NCBI GenBank assembly: GCA_037367405.1
Contig: JAZKJV010011400.1
Span: 1,920,501-1,984,500, forward strand
Direction: 5' to 3'
DNA length: 64,000 nucleotides
DNA from: Ottelia alismoides
Lineage: Eukaryota; Streptophyta; Magnoliopsida; Alismatales; Hydrocharitaceae
The notes below the pieces were generated by a model. It was not told the DNA's origin and made no database searches. It saw only the letters and a list, made by a program, of their open reading frames with translations. Shown in pieces: positions 9,872 to 18,759 of the stretch. The stretch's first letter is position 1. Each line of letters starts with the position of its first letter. Made by a program: the position numbers and the translations under genes.

Positions 9872-11479
9872 CTATTTGCCGATCGTTTTGAGGTACGAGG
9901 TACGCATAGCGTCGCGCAGCTGCATGAAGAGCTCGACCAGCGACTGGGACTGCTCTTGGGAAAGCGGTTCCTCTGTATGGGCAAACAGTTGTAGCATCTG
10001 GCAGCCTTGCGCCGAAGCAAAGGCATTGCGATTGCGCCACTGCAACCATTCTTGAACCATGGTGACCGGGCTGATCTCGAGTGGCCCCACGGGCGTTCCA
10101 TCGCGCCCCAACCCACCATAGATCAATAATCCGAACTGACGCGGCGGTTTGACGAATCCACACGAGACATACTTCCAGTCGGCTTGCTGCGCCGTGGCCT
10201 GGTTAGTCTTCTCCCAACCTTGACCGGTATAGCACCAGACGAGGTCATGGAATTCAGGATACGGTTGACTGAGAACGATCTGTATCGTCATCCCGTTGAA
10301 CTGAGCATCCCATACATCAGCGTTTTCACCCAAGACCGGATTGCTGCCGCCTTTGGTTGACTGATGTTTAGTGATTGTCATCTGTGGAAGGCTTTGGAAG
10401 ATAGCTGGATTCGGAGTCCAAAACGGCTCTTTACCCGCTTCCCAAGCAATCGCTGGTTGAGCCATCAAATGTCGGAACTGTGGCAGCCACAAACAAACCG
10501 CCAGTGCCGTCAGGGCGATACCCACAGCCTTGCCACTTCTAAGCGTAAAGATCATCGGCAGCGATGGACGTCTGCCTCGGTTCGAATGGCCTTCGACTCC
10601 TTCGGTCATCAGGCTCAAGTTCCATATATGCTGAATCGGATTCCACTTGCCATCTTCGGCCGACTCTGGAACGGGAAAGAACAGGACTCGTAACAAGCAA
10701 TCCGCCGAACCGAGCAACAGAATGGCCAATGCCAGGCAGGTGTAACCCAGCACCTCATGCAACACACCGTGCGCCAGGTCAACTTGATACCATTCCTGTG
10801 CGATACCAATAGCCATCACACGTGCAATGTTCATGACCAGCGCACTGAGAATCGCTGCCAGCGCATAGAGCGGCAGCAAGACCGAACTGCGTTTGAGCCA
10901 GGCCACCAACATGAATGCGCAGAACAACAATGAAAACAGCGACTGCACGCCACTGCATGCTTCTTCCACCAACATTGCCCCATGCGGCAACTCGAAGACG
11001 TTACCGTTGCGGGTGTGGGGAATACCATTCATGTTGAACAGCTCACCACTGACGATACTCGTCAGGTGCTGCAGTGAGTTGGTCAAGCGTAGATCCAAGC
11101 CAAAAGGCAAACGGATCAGCATCCAAGTCGGAAACCACAGGTGCAGTAGCGAAGCCTTGGTTCGATTTTCAGTGTGCGTGGACAGCCAACTGCCAAGAAT
11201 CAGTACGAGGCCGATGCTGGCAGCCCAGGGCGAATTCAGAACCGCCCCCAAGGCGGCAACCAACCATCCCATAGCCAACAGCGTCCAGGCGAGGACCGAG
11301 TTGGGATAAGACAATTGCCGGTCCCACCTCGCAAAAACGAGGATTGCCACAGCAACGATCAAAACTGGAAAGTACTGATATTGGTCAATTTGCCAAAGCC
11401 TGGCCAGGTACTGGACAAACATGGGCAGGGGCAAAGCCGCCGAGGCCGACCAAAAAAGTACAAGCATCAAATTCGGCAT
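9872..11479 (-). CDS. Exosortase with C-terminal EpsI-like domain (copy 2)
   Basis: A 535-residue multi-spanning protein. The catalytic cysteine C175 is in VEEACSGVQSLFS, arginine R220 in VMNIARVMAIG, and the histidine is H237 or H241 in AHGVLHEVLGY. The exosortase core spans about 1-260. A further hydrophobic helix near 320-340 leads to an EpsI-like periplasmic domain with a LVWCYTGQGWE motif. It lies immediately upstream of the TPR gene and downstream of the PEP-CTERM gene at 11755, its most probable substrate. The overall plan equals exosortase 1, but the two proteins differ widely outside the catalytic motifs, so they are old paralogues rather than a recent duplication. Confidence 0.9.
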   Translation of the reverse strand: MPNLMLVLFWSASAALPLPMFVQYLARLWQIDQYQYFPVLIVAVAILVFARWDRQLSYPNSVLAWTLLAMGWLVAALGAVLNSPWAASIGLVLILGSWLSTHTENRTKASLLHLWFPTWMLIRLPFGLDLRLTNSLQHLTSIVSGELFNMNGIPHTRNGNVFELPHGAMLVEEACSGVQSLFSLLFCAFMLVAWLKRSSVLLPLYALAAILSALVMNIARVMAIGIAQEWYQVDLAHGVLHEVLGYTCLALAILLLGSADCLLRVLFFPVPESAEDGKWNPIQHIWNLSLMTEGVEGHSNRGRRPSLPMIFTLRSGKAVGIALTALAVCLWLPQFRHLMAQPAIAWEAGKEPFWTPNPAIFQSLPQMTITKHQSTKGGSNPVLGENADVWDAQFNGMTIQIVLSQPYPEFHDLVWCYTGQGWEKTNQATAQQADWKYVSCGFVKPPRQFGLLIYGGLGRDGTPVGPLEISPVTMVQEWLQWRNRNAFASAQGCQMLQLFAHTEEPLSQEQSQSLVELFMQLRDAMRTSYLKTIGK

Positions 11480-11572
11480 ATTGGGTACATCCGCCTTCTA
11501 GCTGCTACCAAAGGAGCATCTTGCTAATGTAGCTCCAAATTGGGCACTCACAAGAAATCGGTGTACAGTTGC

Positions 11573-11680
11573 GTAGCCACCGTCGCCATACGGTGGACGC
11601 GAAAGTTAACGCTTTCCACCGCTTGGCAGCGGTGGCTACAAAGACTTCATCCAGTGAGCTTGCCAAGTGGCACTTTCCAA
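11573..11680. repeat. Double-hairpin intergenic repeat, copy 1
   Basis: The outer ends GTAGCCACCG and CGGTGGCTAC form an inverted repeat (11573-11639), and each arm also folds on itself (CCACCG...CGGTGG). A tail resembling GAGCTTGCCAAGTGGCACTTTCCAA follows (11656-11680). This copy has about 15 extra bases between core and tail. Related copies lie at 53453, 58289 and 60341, all in the same orientation. It sits between exosortase 2 and the terminator of the PEP-CTERM gene. Confidence 0.85.
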
Positions 11681-11697
11681 CTAGTCCATAAATGCGG

Positions 11698-11723
11698 AAA
11701 GAGCGGGTGAAAACCCGCTCTTT
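11698..11723 (-). terminator. Rho-independent-type terminator after the PEP-CTERM gene
   Basis: A perfect 11-bp stem, AAAGAGCGGGT paired with ACCCGCTCTTT, closed by a GAAA/TTTC tetraloop. It begins about 30 nt past the stop codon of the PEP-CTERM gene (minus strand). The trailing T run is only three bases, so it may act bidirectionally or as a 3'-end stabiliser. Confidence 0.8.
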
Positions 11724-11754
11724 CGATGTATTGACTGTCAAGCCAGGAACGACT

Positions 11755-12324
11755 CTACGCAGCCGCGTCAGCCTTGGCTTTCCGTGCACGTCGCCAACGA
11801 TAACCGCCGCAACCTGCAACCAACCCCGCCAAGGCCAACATCGAACCTGGCTCAGGTACTGCAGTAACATTACCTTGGTAGAAGCCTGAAGCACCGTTGG
11901 TGAACGGGAAACCGAAAAGGCTACCGCTACCGGATTGGAATAACAACTGATCCAGATCGGCTTGGGTGGTCCCAGGGATAGAAGTGTTGAAACTGAAACT
12001 CAATGAACCGCCAATCGCGCCAGGATAGGGGTTGATCGTCATGCCGGTGAAATCTGTCGTCGCGCCAGTGGTGATAACGCCGCCAGAGAAGTCAAACTGC
12101 TTGCCTGAGTTACCGGTGAAAACAATTCCACCACCGACGATCGCATTGCCTGCGGTTTGGAAGGTGATTGTAAAGGCTTCGGGCAAACCGATAGCGTAGG
12201 GGTCCCCAGAGCCGACCACTGTCGTGTAGCTTGTGAAAACACCTTTGAAACTTACTGCAGCTCCCATTGCTGCCTGCATGGTGCAGAGCATGGCAACAGC
12301 CGCCAGACCGACCGCTTTTAACAT
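11755..12324 (-). CDS. PEP-CTERM sorting-domain protein (exosortase substrate)
   Basis: A 189-residue secreted protein. The signal peptide is about residues 1-22 (MLKAVGLAAVAMLCTM...GAA). The mature part is a beta-rich, glycine/threonine-rich domain with no recognised fold. The C-terminus from about residue 156 is a canonical PEP-CTERM tail: VPEPGS, then a hydrophobic helix LALAGLVAGCGGY, then the basic RWRRARKAK. Exosortases recognise this tripartite tail. A longer frame to 12366 exists, but AGAGGGG at 12330-12336 sits 5 nt before the ATG at 12324. With its own promoter and terminator it looks like a separately expressed, possibly abundant, matrix protein. Confidence 0.92.
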   Translation of the reverse strand: MLKAVGLAAVAMLCTMQAAMGAAVSFKGVFTSYTTVVGSGDPYAIGLPEAFTITFQTAGNAIVGGGIVFTGNSGKQFDFSGGVITTGATTDFTGMTINPYPGAIGGSLSFSFNTSIPGTTQADLDQLLFQSGSGSLFGFPFTNGASGFYQGNVTAVPEPGSMLALAGLVAGCGGYRWRRARKAKADAAA

Positions 12325-12329
12325 ATTGA

Positions 12330-12336
12330 CCCCTCT
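12330..12336 (-). promoter_or_regulatory. Shine-Dalgarno of the PEP-CTERM gene
   Basis: AGAGGGG on the minus strand, 5 nt before ATG 12324. It decides against the upstream in-frame start at 12366. Confidence 0.7.
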
Positions 12337-12372
12337 ATTGTTCGTGAAGCTAGTTCGCGTAGACAAGGCAAT

Positions 12373-12401
12373 AGCCTACTTATCTGAATCGTTAGCGTCA
12401 A
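12373..12401 (-). promoter_or_regulatory. Candidate sigma70-type promoter of the PEP-CTERM gene
   Basis: On the minus strand a TTGACG (12396-12401) is followed after exactly 17 bp by TAGGCT (12373-12378), about 50 bp upstream of the start codon. The -35 is close to consensus; the -10 is weak. Position and spacing suit a dedicated promoter. Confidence 0.45.
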
Positions 12402-12724
12402 CATTTCGACCGGAAAATTCTTCCCAACTTGCCAATCACCTGATACCTCACCCACCAGCGTGAGCAATTCACCCATCTTACTTCATCGTGCAGCACTGTC
12501 GTGATTCAAGCAGGGAGGGCGAGGTTCCACCCGAGCCTTGAGCACGGGGCGCGGTTGCCGTCCCGTTGGAATTTGGGTTCGAATCATCGGACCGGGGCGC
12601 GGACGAGCCTCCGCAGGCAGAGATGATGCGGGGCCTTAATGCCAATGAATCTGGTGCGATGGGGCAGAACGAAGGCTCAGCAGGTGCTTCGCCCTCCCTT
12701 GAGGCCCGTCTCGCCCCGCTGGGC
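12402..12724. repeat. Intergenic region with long inverted repeat
   Basis: No gene is seen in this ~320 bp. An 11-bp inverted repeat, AGGGAGGGCGA (12512-12522) and TCGCCCTCCCT (12689-12699), bounds a GC-rich core of about 165 bp. The core contains a 10-bp direct repeat CGGGGCGCGG at 12545 and 12593. This resembles a decayed palindromic intergenic element rather than coding DNA. It lies between the carbamoyltransferase stop and the PEP-CTERM promoter. Confidence 0.6.
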
Positions 12725-14461
12725 TTAGCGCATGTCGCGCGATAGGACGCAGCGACCGAGCACCAAGGCGTCCATCGACGTTCTCTGAAAACATGCGATG
12801 GCTTCGCGCGGGATGCGTACCACCGGTTCGTTTTCGTTTAACGAGGTGTTGAGAACGATGGGGATGCCCGTTTTGGCAAAGAAAGCAGAGATCAGCCGGT
12901 GATATAGCGGATTGGTCTTCCGCGAGACGCTCTGCAGACGACCGCTTCCGTCAACATGTGTGACCGCCGGGATCTTGGCTCGCTGCTCCAGGCGAATCGG
13001 GAAAACTTTTTCCATGTAAGGAGTCGCTTCGTCGATCTCAAACCAATCGGCCACATGCTCTTCGAGAATGCTGGGAGCAAAAGGCCGGAACTTTTCGCGG
13101 AATTTGATCTTCAAGTTGATGATGTCCCGCATGTCGGTGCGCCGAGGATCTGCCAGCAGCGAACGGTTACCCAGCGCGCGAGCTCCGAACTCCATCCGTC
13201 CCTGGAACCAACCGACGACCTTACCTTCAATCAACCAGTTGGATACTCGATCGATCAACTGCTCGTCCGAGGCCAAGCGTTCATAAGGTACTCCTGCAGC
13301 CTTCAGAGCGGCTTCGCACTCGTCATCGCTGCTGGCGCAGCCCCAGTAGGCATGATCTTGCACAAAGGTGCGAGGCTGGCTGAGAAATCTGTTCCAGACA
13401 TGAAAGGCAGCGCCGAAAGAGGTGCCGTTATCGGCGGCTCCAGCCGGAATATAGACGTTCTCGAACGGAGTTGCCGAAGTGATCTTGCCATTGGCCACAG
13501 AGTTCATCGCTACGCCACCGGTCATGCAGATGTTGCGTGCACGCGTTTTGTCATGCAAGCGACACAGCAAGTGCAAGATGATCTCCTCGGTAACAACTTG
13601 CAGGCTCTTGGCGATGTTGTCGTGGCGCTGCGTCATCTCCTGGTCCTTGGTCCGGGCTGGCCCAAGTTCGTTAATCAAACGCTGGCTATAAAATGGCTCG
13701 ATTACCGGAGCGCCATCGTTCCAAGCCATCTTGATGCCACGTTTGTGGTGCGTGAAGTAGCTGAGATCCAACTCGAATACATCGCCCTTGGGACGAATCA
13801 TCTGGCGAAAGAAGTCAACGAACTCTGGTTGGCCATAGGGCGCCAGCCCCATCACTTTGTATTCGTCACCGTAGTAGGGAAAACCCAAGTACATCGTAAT
13901 GGCGGTGTAGAGAAAGCCAATCGAATGCGGAAAGTAGACGCGATCTAATTCACGCCACTGAGTGCCACTGGCCATGGCTGTGAGCGTACTAGTAAAGTCG
14001 CCCATACCGTCAATCGATAAGACAGCCGCCTCTTCGAAGGGTGAAATCAGAAAGCCGGCCGCGACATGTGTCTGGTGATGTTCGATCCTATGAAATTGAG
14101 CTTTGATTGCCTGGCGAGAAACGCCGAAACCTTGGGCCAGTTGGTCTTCCAAGCCCAGCGTCTTACCTTGGCGTTTCAGTCGATCCGTGATCGCGCTCAA
14201 ACTCGGCCAATGCGTGGCCACAAAACCCAAGCGTCGACTGAGATTGGCTCGCGGATTAAACGAAACGGCCACATGGTCAACGTCGCCAATCTGCAGACCG
14301 GCATACTCCAAGCAATATTTGATCGACTCGACAGGAAACCCCGCCCAGTGCTTAATGCGATTGAAACGCTCTTCTTCCACAGCGGCCACCAGGCGGCCAT
14401 CGACGACCAAGGCGGCCGCCGCATCTCCGTGGTAAGCGTTGATTCCAATTATGTTTGTCAT
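12725..14461 (-). CDS. Carbamoyltransferase, NodU/CmcH family
   Basis: A 578-residue enzyme that would use carbamoyl phosphate and ATP to carbamoylate a hydroxyl group of a sugar. The N-terminal metal/ATP-binding ASKHA-like half shows GINAYHGDAAAALVVDG, the HHQTHVAAGF metal motif and VLSIDGMGDFTST, followed by CMTGGVAMNSVANGK. The YrdC-like C-terminal half has FGARALGNRSLLADPR. The frame extends 9 codons upstream, but ATG 14461 gives the family start MTNIIGI. Within a glycan locus a role in O-carbamoylation of the polysaccharide is the natural inference. Confidence 0.9.
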   Translation of the reverse strand: MTNIIGINAYHGDAAAALVVDGRLVAAVEEERFNRIKHWAGFPVESIKYCLEYAGLQIGDVDHVAVSFNPRANLSRRLGFVATHWPSLSAITDRLKRQGKTLGLEDQLAQGFGVSRQAIKAQFHRIEHHQTHVAAGFLISPFEEAAVLSIDGMGDFTSTLTAMASGTQWRELDRVYFPHSIGFLYTAITMYLGFPYYGDEYKVMGLAPYGQPEFVDFFRQMIRPKGDVFELDLSYFTHHKRGIKMAWNDGAPVIEPFYSQRLINELGPARTKDQEMTQRHDNIAKSLQVVTEEIILHLLCRLHDKTRARNICMTGGVAMNSVANGKITSATPFENVYIPAGAADNGTSFGAAFHVWNRFLSQPRTFVQDHAYWGCASSDDECEAALKAAGVPYERLASDEQLIDRVSNWLIEGKVVGWFQGRMEFGARALGNRSLLADPRRTDMRDIINLKIKFREKFRPFAPSILEEHVADWFEIDEATPYMEKVFPIRLEQRAKIPAVTHVDGSGRLQSVSRKTNPLYHRLISAFFAKTGIPIVLNTSLNENEPVVRIPREAIACFQRTSMDALVLGRCVLSRDMR

Positions 14462-14526
14462 CGTGATGGCATCGTGTATGGGCTGCACCCAGCGACGTGC
14501 TGAGGAACCATGTTATACGTCATGAA

Positions 14527-15669
14527 CTATTTTTGAGGGACCAGCACCGAGCTATAGAAGCTTTTCATCTTCGGTGCGATAGCTGACCAGGCAAAACGAT
14601 CCACTACCAACTGCCTTCCCATGGCGCCCATACTGCGCAGCCTGCCGCCAGTTTGAGCTAAGGCCTCGGCAAGTGCTTTCGAGAGTGGCTCGAGTTCCGG
14701 GGCGATATACCAGCCACAGTCGTAGGTCAGTATGTCGGACCAGGGTGTGCCTGTCGTGGTGATCACCGGCAAGCCGCTGGAGAGTGCCTCGGCAATCACC
14801 ATACCGAAGTTCTCGCTCTTGGATGGTAGAATGAACAGATCGGCTTGTTCAAACAGGCGTTCTTTCTCTGCTTGATCTGCTTCGCCGCGCAATTGGACAA
14901 CCTGGCTCAATTGTTTCCGTGTGATCAACTCGGCCAACTTCTCCCGCATACCGGCTTCCGAAGGACCAGCGATGATCAACCTCCAGTCGCAGGGGCTCAG
15001 TTGAGCCCAGGCTTCAATCAACAGATCGATGCCTTTAACCGGATGCAGACGAGTCAAACAGAGCGCGTAACGCACCTGTTTATCTTCCTCACTTCGCTGC
15101 AAGGTCGATAGGTCGCTACCGTTGGGCACCACTTCGATGCGTGTGGTTAGCTGCATGCGCTGGACATCACGAAGTTCATCTTGACTGGTTGCGTGAATCG
15201 CAGCGGCGCGATCCAGATCATGGCGTTGATAGAGCCACCAGCCGATTTCCTTCTTCCAGCGTTTATGATTAAAACACCACTGCGAGAGCATGCCGCGTGG
15301 TGATATGACGTAAGGCACATCTTGCCGACGTGCCCACCGGATGGCTCGATGGGCCGGCAGGTTCCACAAACCATGGACATGGATCAACGAGGCAGGCCGC
15401 TGGGCATGCAACTCTGCCAGACTGCGAGCCAACGACGACCAGGTGCCGCCTGCGCCAGCGACTGGTCGTACATGCAAACGTTGGCTGGCTCCAGGAAACG
15501 ACGCATTCGGTTGCCCACGATCCAGAAAGAGAACCGACTGTTCCCAAAGCTGATCAGCCTGCTGCAGTTGATCAATCGCTAAAACCAATTGTGGAATCGA
15601 GCGCGAGGGTCCGCCGCTGGCCAATTCCAAGTCGCGAACGACGTGTACCAAATGAACCGAATGAGACAT
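14527..15669 (-). CDS. Glycosyltransferase family 4
   Basis: A 380-residue GT-B glycosyltransferase. The N-terminal acceptor half starts HLVHVVRDLELASGGPSRSI, a common GT4 opening in exopolysaccharide loci. The C-terminal donor half shows LTRLHPVKGIDLLIEAW and the E-x7-E motif in KSENFGMVIAEALSSGLPVI. Expected to be retaining, acting on the cytoplasmic face on a lipid-linked oligosaccharide; donor and acceptor unknown. Downstream of the asparagine-synthase-like gene, with a 201-bp gap between them that holds no recognised element. Confidence 0.87.
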   Translation of the reverse strand: MSHSVHLVHVVRDLELASGGPSRSIPQLVLAIDQLQQADQLWEQSVLFLDRGQPNASFPGASQRLHVRPVAGAGGTWSSLARSLAELHAQRPASLIHVHGLWNLPAHRAIRWARRQDVPYVISPRGMLSQWCFNHKRWKKEIGWWLYQRHDLDRAAAIHATSQDELRDVQRMQLTTRIEVVPNGSDLSTLQRSEEDKQVRYALCLTRLHPVKGIDLLIEAWAQLSPCDWRLIIAGPSEAGMREKLAELITRKQLSQVVQLRGEADQAEKERLFEQADLFILPSKSENFGMVIAEALSSGLPVITTTGTPWSDILTYDCGWYIAPELEPLSKALAEALAQTGGRLRSMGAMGRQLVVDRFAWSAIAPKMKSFYSSVLVPQK

Positions 15670-15870
15670 CGCGTATTAAGGTTCCTGAGCAACTCTCAGC
15701 ATAACGGGTGGCACTGGTATGGCCGCAGGACTGGCCAGTGCATGATCGCAGCGTGTGAGCCTGGAATTACCAGTTGTCGTTCCAATGTTTCGAAGTAATC
15801 AGACGTTCATTACCAATAGACTTGCCACGAGCATGATGATTGTGGATACCTGCCGCTACAGAACTTCGAG

Positions 15871-17673
15871 TCATGATATCGATATGTGATGGCGACTTAT
15901 GAATTCTTCCAGCAGTAGCACCGTCCACTTGCGAGGCCAGGTGCGCAGAGCCAGGGGCATGCGGCGTTCGATACTGGCAAACAGGTCGCGCCAATGGCCC
16001 GAAACCCAGTCCTCCAGTGGAAAGCGAAAACCTCGCTTGACGTTGTTGAGGATCCAAGCGGGGATTTCTGGAACGGCATCGGTCAATAAGCGTTTACCAG
16101 GCTGCAATCGGAATCTGGCAGGGATAGTGGACACTACATCCATCAGTCTGCGATCCACTAGCGGAGTGCGCAGCTCTAAACCGACCGCCATGCTCATCAC
16201 GTCACTATCGCGCAGCAATTGGTTACGCATGTAGCGTGTAGCTTCCAACCAGGCCACCTGGTCCACCAAATCTCGGCCAGGAACCTGGTCGTCAATGGTC
16301 CGAAGTGGATTGGAAGTTATTCCGAAACCCTGCATTATCTGCTTGATCTCGTCTGGCAAGAAGAAGCCCCTCACTGCCCAGTGCGCTGCCGCTGTACTGC
16401 CGCTCGATTGCAAGAAGCTGAGCATGCGCTGATTGCGAAGCGACAATGGTAACCGGGTGGCCAGTCCAGCCAAGAACTGAACGCCTGGCCAACGAGTTTG
16501 CTGGTGGAGACGAATCAACTTGGGAATAAACTGAAACGAGGGATAACCTCCGAACAGTTCATCTCCACCTAGTCCCGAGAGTACAACTTTCAAACCATTG
16601 TCTCGCGCAAACCGAGAAACGCAGTAAGTATTGAAGCCGTCGTTGCTCGGCAGATCAAAGGCTTGAAGAAACTCTTGAAAGAGATCTTTGCCTTCGGCGG
16701 GCGTCATCTTCCACTGGTGATGCTCGGTACCAAAATGTGCAGCCGTGCGATTGGCGAGTTGCCCTTCATCAAACTCGGGCTGGTCGAATGAAATACAGAA
16801 CGTTTGGAGTGGTCTTGCGCCTTGGGAGTGAGCCATGGCTACAACCGCGGTCGAATCAATACCACCACTCAGAAAGATACCTACGGGAACATCGCTGACA
16901 AAATGGCGGGCAATCGACTCATCCAGCGCACTGCGTACCCGTGATTTTGCGGCTGCGTAGTCAGCGGTAAGCGCGGCCTGCGCGTCGTGATCAAAGCTCA
17001 ACTGCCAATACCGCTCCAATTGAAGCTGGCCAGCCTGCCAGGTCAGTGTATGCCCTGCGGGCAAGCTGGAGACACCCATGACCAAGGTATCGGGTTCCTG
17101 TACCGAACCGAACAGCAAATAACCTTCTACCGCGGCCGTATCTAACCGCCGCGGCGCCAGGTCGGCTTGGAGCACACTGCGAACTTCCGAGGCAAAAGCC
17201 AAACGCCCGTCGACATTCCAGTAATAAAAGGGCTTGATTCCCAACGGGTCGCGAGCACAAAAGAGTTTCTGCTCGTAGGTATCCCAGATGGCAAAGGCGA
17301 ACATGCCATCGAGCGCTCGCACGCAATCGGGACCATGCTTGGCGTAAAGCTCGAGAATAACCTCCGTATCACTGTGACTGACAAACTCTGTCCCTTGGCG
17401 ACTGAGCTGGTCGCGCAGGCTGCGGAAGTTATATATCTCGCCGTTAAAAGTGATGACGTAGCGCCCTGAGCGACTGAGCATTGGCTGGTGACCAAGCGGG
17501 CTCAGATCCAGTATCGCCAGTCGACGATGGCCGAAAACTACTGGTTGACCATTGGCGGATGAATAAAGGCCATGGTCATCCGGACCTCGCTGCTCGATAG
17601 CAGTAAGCATTCGCTCTAAACGCGGCTGAGCGATTGTTGGTTCGGCACCCACGATGCCTGCGATGCCACACAT
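15871..17673 (-). CDS. asnB: Glutamine-hydrolysing asparagine synthase-like amidotransferase
   Basis: A 600-residue class II amidotransferase. The N-terminal nucleophile cysteine is in MCGIAGIVG, followed by the glutaminase motifs RLAILDLSPLGHQPM and FNGEIYNFRSLR. The C-terminal ATP-pyrophosphatase domain has LSGGIDSTAVVAMA and LSGLGGDELFGGYP. In polysaccharide loci such proteins often amidate uronic acids or other sugar carboxylates rather than making asparagine. With two UDP-sugar dehydrogenases in this locus that alternative is plausible. The C-terminal tail is short but still aligns with the usual final helix. Four bases separate it from the next upstream gene. Confidence 0.88.
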   Translation of the reverse strand: MCGIAGIVGAEPTIAQPRLERMLTAIEQRGPDDHGLYSSANGQPVVFGHRRLAILDLSPLGHQPMLSRSGRYVITFNGEIYNFRSLRDQLSRQGTEFVSHSDTEVILELYAKHGPDCVRALDGMFAFAIWDTYEQKLFCARDPLGIKPFYYWNVDGRLAFASEVRSVLQADLAPRRLDTAAVEGYLLFGSVQEPDTLVMGVSSLPAGHTLTWQAGQLQLERYWQLSFDHDAQAALTADYAAAKSRVRSALDESIARHFVSDVPVGIFLSGGIDSTAVVAMAHSQGARPLQTFCISFDQPEFDEGQLANRTAAHFGTEHHQWKMTPAEGKDLFQEFLQAFDLPSNDGFNTYCVSRFARDNGLKVVLSGLGGDELFGGYPSFQFIPKLIRLHQQTRWPGVQFLAGLATRLPLSLRNQRMLSFLQSSGSTAAAHWAVRGFFLPDEIKQIMQGFGITSNPLRTIDDQVPGRDLVDQVAWLEATRYMRNQLLRDSDVMSMAVGLELRTPLVDRRLMDVVSTIPARFRLQPGKRLLTDAVPEIPAWILNNVKRGFRFPLEDWVSGHWRDLFASIERRMPLALRTWPRKWTVLLLEEFISRHHISIS

Positions 17674-17676
17674 CGT

Positions 17677-18759
17677 TCAGTACTTCCTCCCGGCTGTTTC
17701 GTTTAGCAGACTCAGGATGACAGGACTGAAGCGTTCGACAAAATGGTCTGGAGTAAAGTACTGCTGCCAACGCTCTTGGCCCGCTTGCCCCATGGCGCGA
17801 GCCTGGGAAGGATTGCTGAGTAGTTCGATAAGGCGTGAGGTTAATGCAGGGGGATCATCCAGATCGACCGCGTAGCCTGTCTGCCCATCGACGATGACTT
17901 CCTGGCCCGCATCTTGGCGCGAAGTTATCACTGGCAACCCACATCGCATGGCTTCGACGTAGACGATGCCAAATCCTTCACCACGACTGGGCATAGCAAA
18001 CACGCTCGAATCCAGGTAAATCGATTCCAATTGTTGTTCGGCTACGAATCCTTCGAAGAGGATGTTGTGGCGACATGGCAAATTGGCAACGCTCTGTTGC
18101 AACTCTTCTAACCCATTTCCTCGGCCGACGATCCGCAAGCGCGCAGTGGGCACGGCCCTGGTAATCTCTGGCCAGGCGCTGATCAATTCCCGATGTCCTT
18201 TATAAGCGTCTTCTTGGTCGACTCGGCTAACGATCAACACGGTGGGCGTGGCAGGACTTGGAAGGCTGGCTGGTGGTTGATCGCTTTCCGTCGCCAACCA
18301 ACAAACTTGGGCTCTGGCGAAGTCGCCATGAAGCTGATCGGCTTTTTGGCGAGTGTAGTTTGAATTGCAGGCCAGCAATCTCGAGTTTTTGCACGCCTGC
18401 AGCCACCTGGCTTTGGCTTGTTCCCAGACTTCGACGCCATGGACAAACGTCAAGGCAGGCGCCGCCAGTGGCCAAGGGCGTCCGTGTATTTGGGCCATCT
18501 GGCAACTGTCGTAGATGAAGTGGGAGCAGCGCAGAGACAGACGCCGCTGAGCAAAGAGAAGCCGTAGCGCGGCCAGTCTTGTAGCCAGCCGCCCCTTGCC
18601 TGATTGATATGCCTGGTGAGTCGCACTTTGAAAGGTCAGCTGACCTGCCGCAGCCAGTCGACTCAAACTGCGCTCGATGAGCCGAGCGACTCGAGGGATT
18701 CCGCCTAAGCCCGGCGCCAAGCTATAAGCAACAAAGCCGATGTGCGGTAGCCTGCTCAT
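17677..18759 (-). CDS. Glycosyltransferase family 4
   Basis: A 360-residue GT-B enzyme starting at ATG 18759, which overlaps the polymerase stop by 4 bp (ATGA), so the two are translationally coupled. The N-terminus GFVAYSLAPGLGGIPRV is a GT4 opening, and the donor site shows VSRVDQEDAYKGHRELI and PSRGEGFGIVYVEAMRCGLP with the E-x7-E pair. Direct coupling to a Wzy-like polymerase suggests it acts on the same repeat unit. Sugar specificity unknown. Confidence 0.87.
   Translation of the reverse strand: MSRLPHIGFVAYSLAPGLGGIPRVARLIERSLSRLAAAGQLTFQSATHQAYQSGKGRLATRLAALRLLFAQRRLSLRCSHFIYDSCQMAQIHGRPWPLAAPALTFVHGVEVWEQAKARWLQACKNSRLLACNSNYTRQKADQLHGDFARAQVCWLATESDQPPASLPSPATPTVLIVSRVDQEDAYKGHRELISAWPEITRAVPTARLRIVGRGNGLEELQQSVANLPCRHNILFEGFVAEQQLESIYLDSSVFAMPSRGEGFGIVYVEAMRCGLPVITSRQDAGQEVIVDGQTGYAVDLDDPPALTSRLIELLSNPSQARAMGQAGQERWQQYFTPDHFVERFSPVILSLLNETAGRKY

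Noticed and set aside
12956..13948. 330-codon plus-strand open frame
   Set aside because: Antisense to the carbamoyltransferase; a codon-composition shadow without protein-family features.
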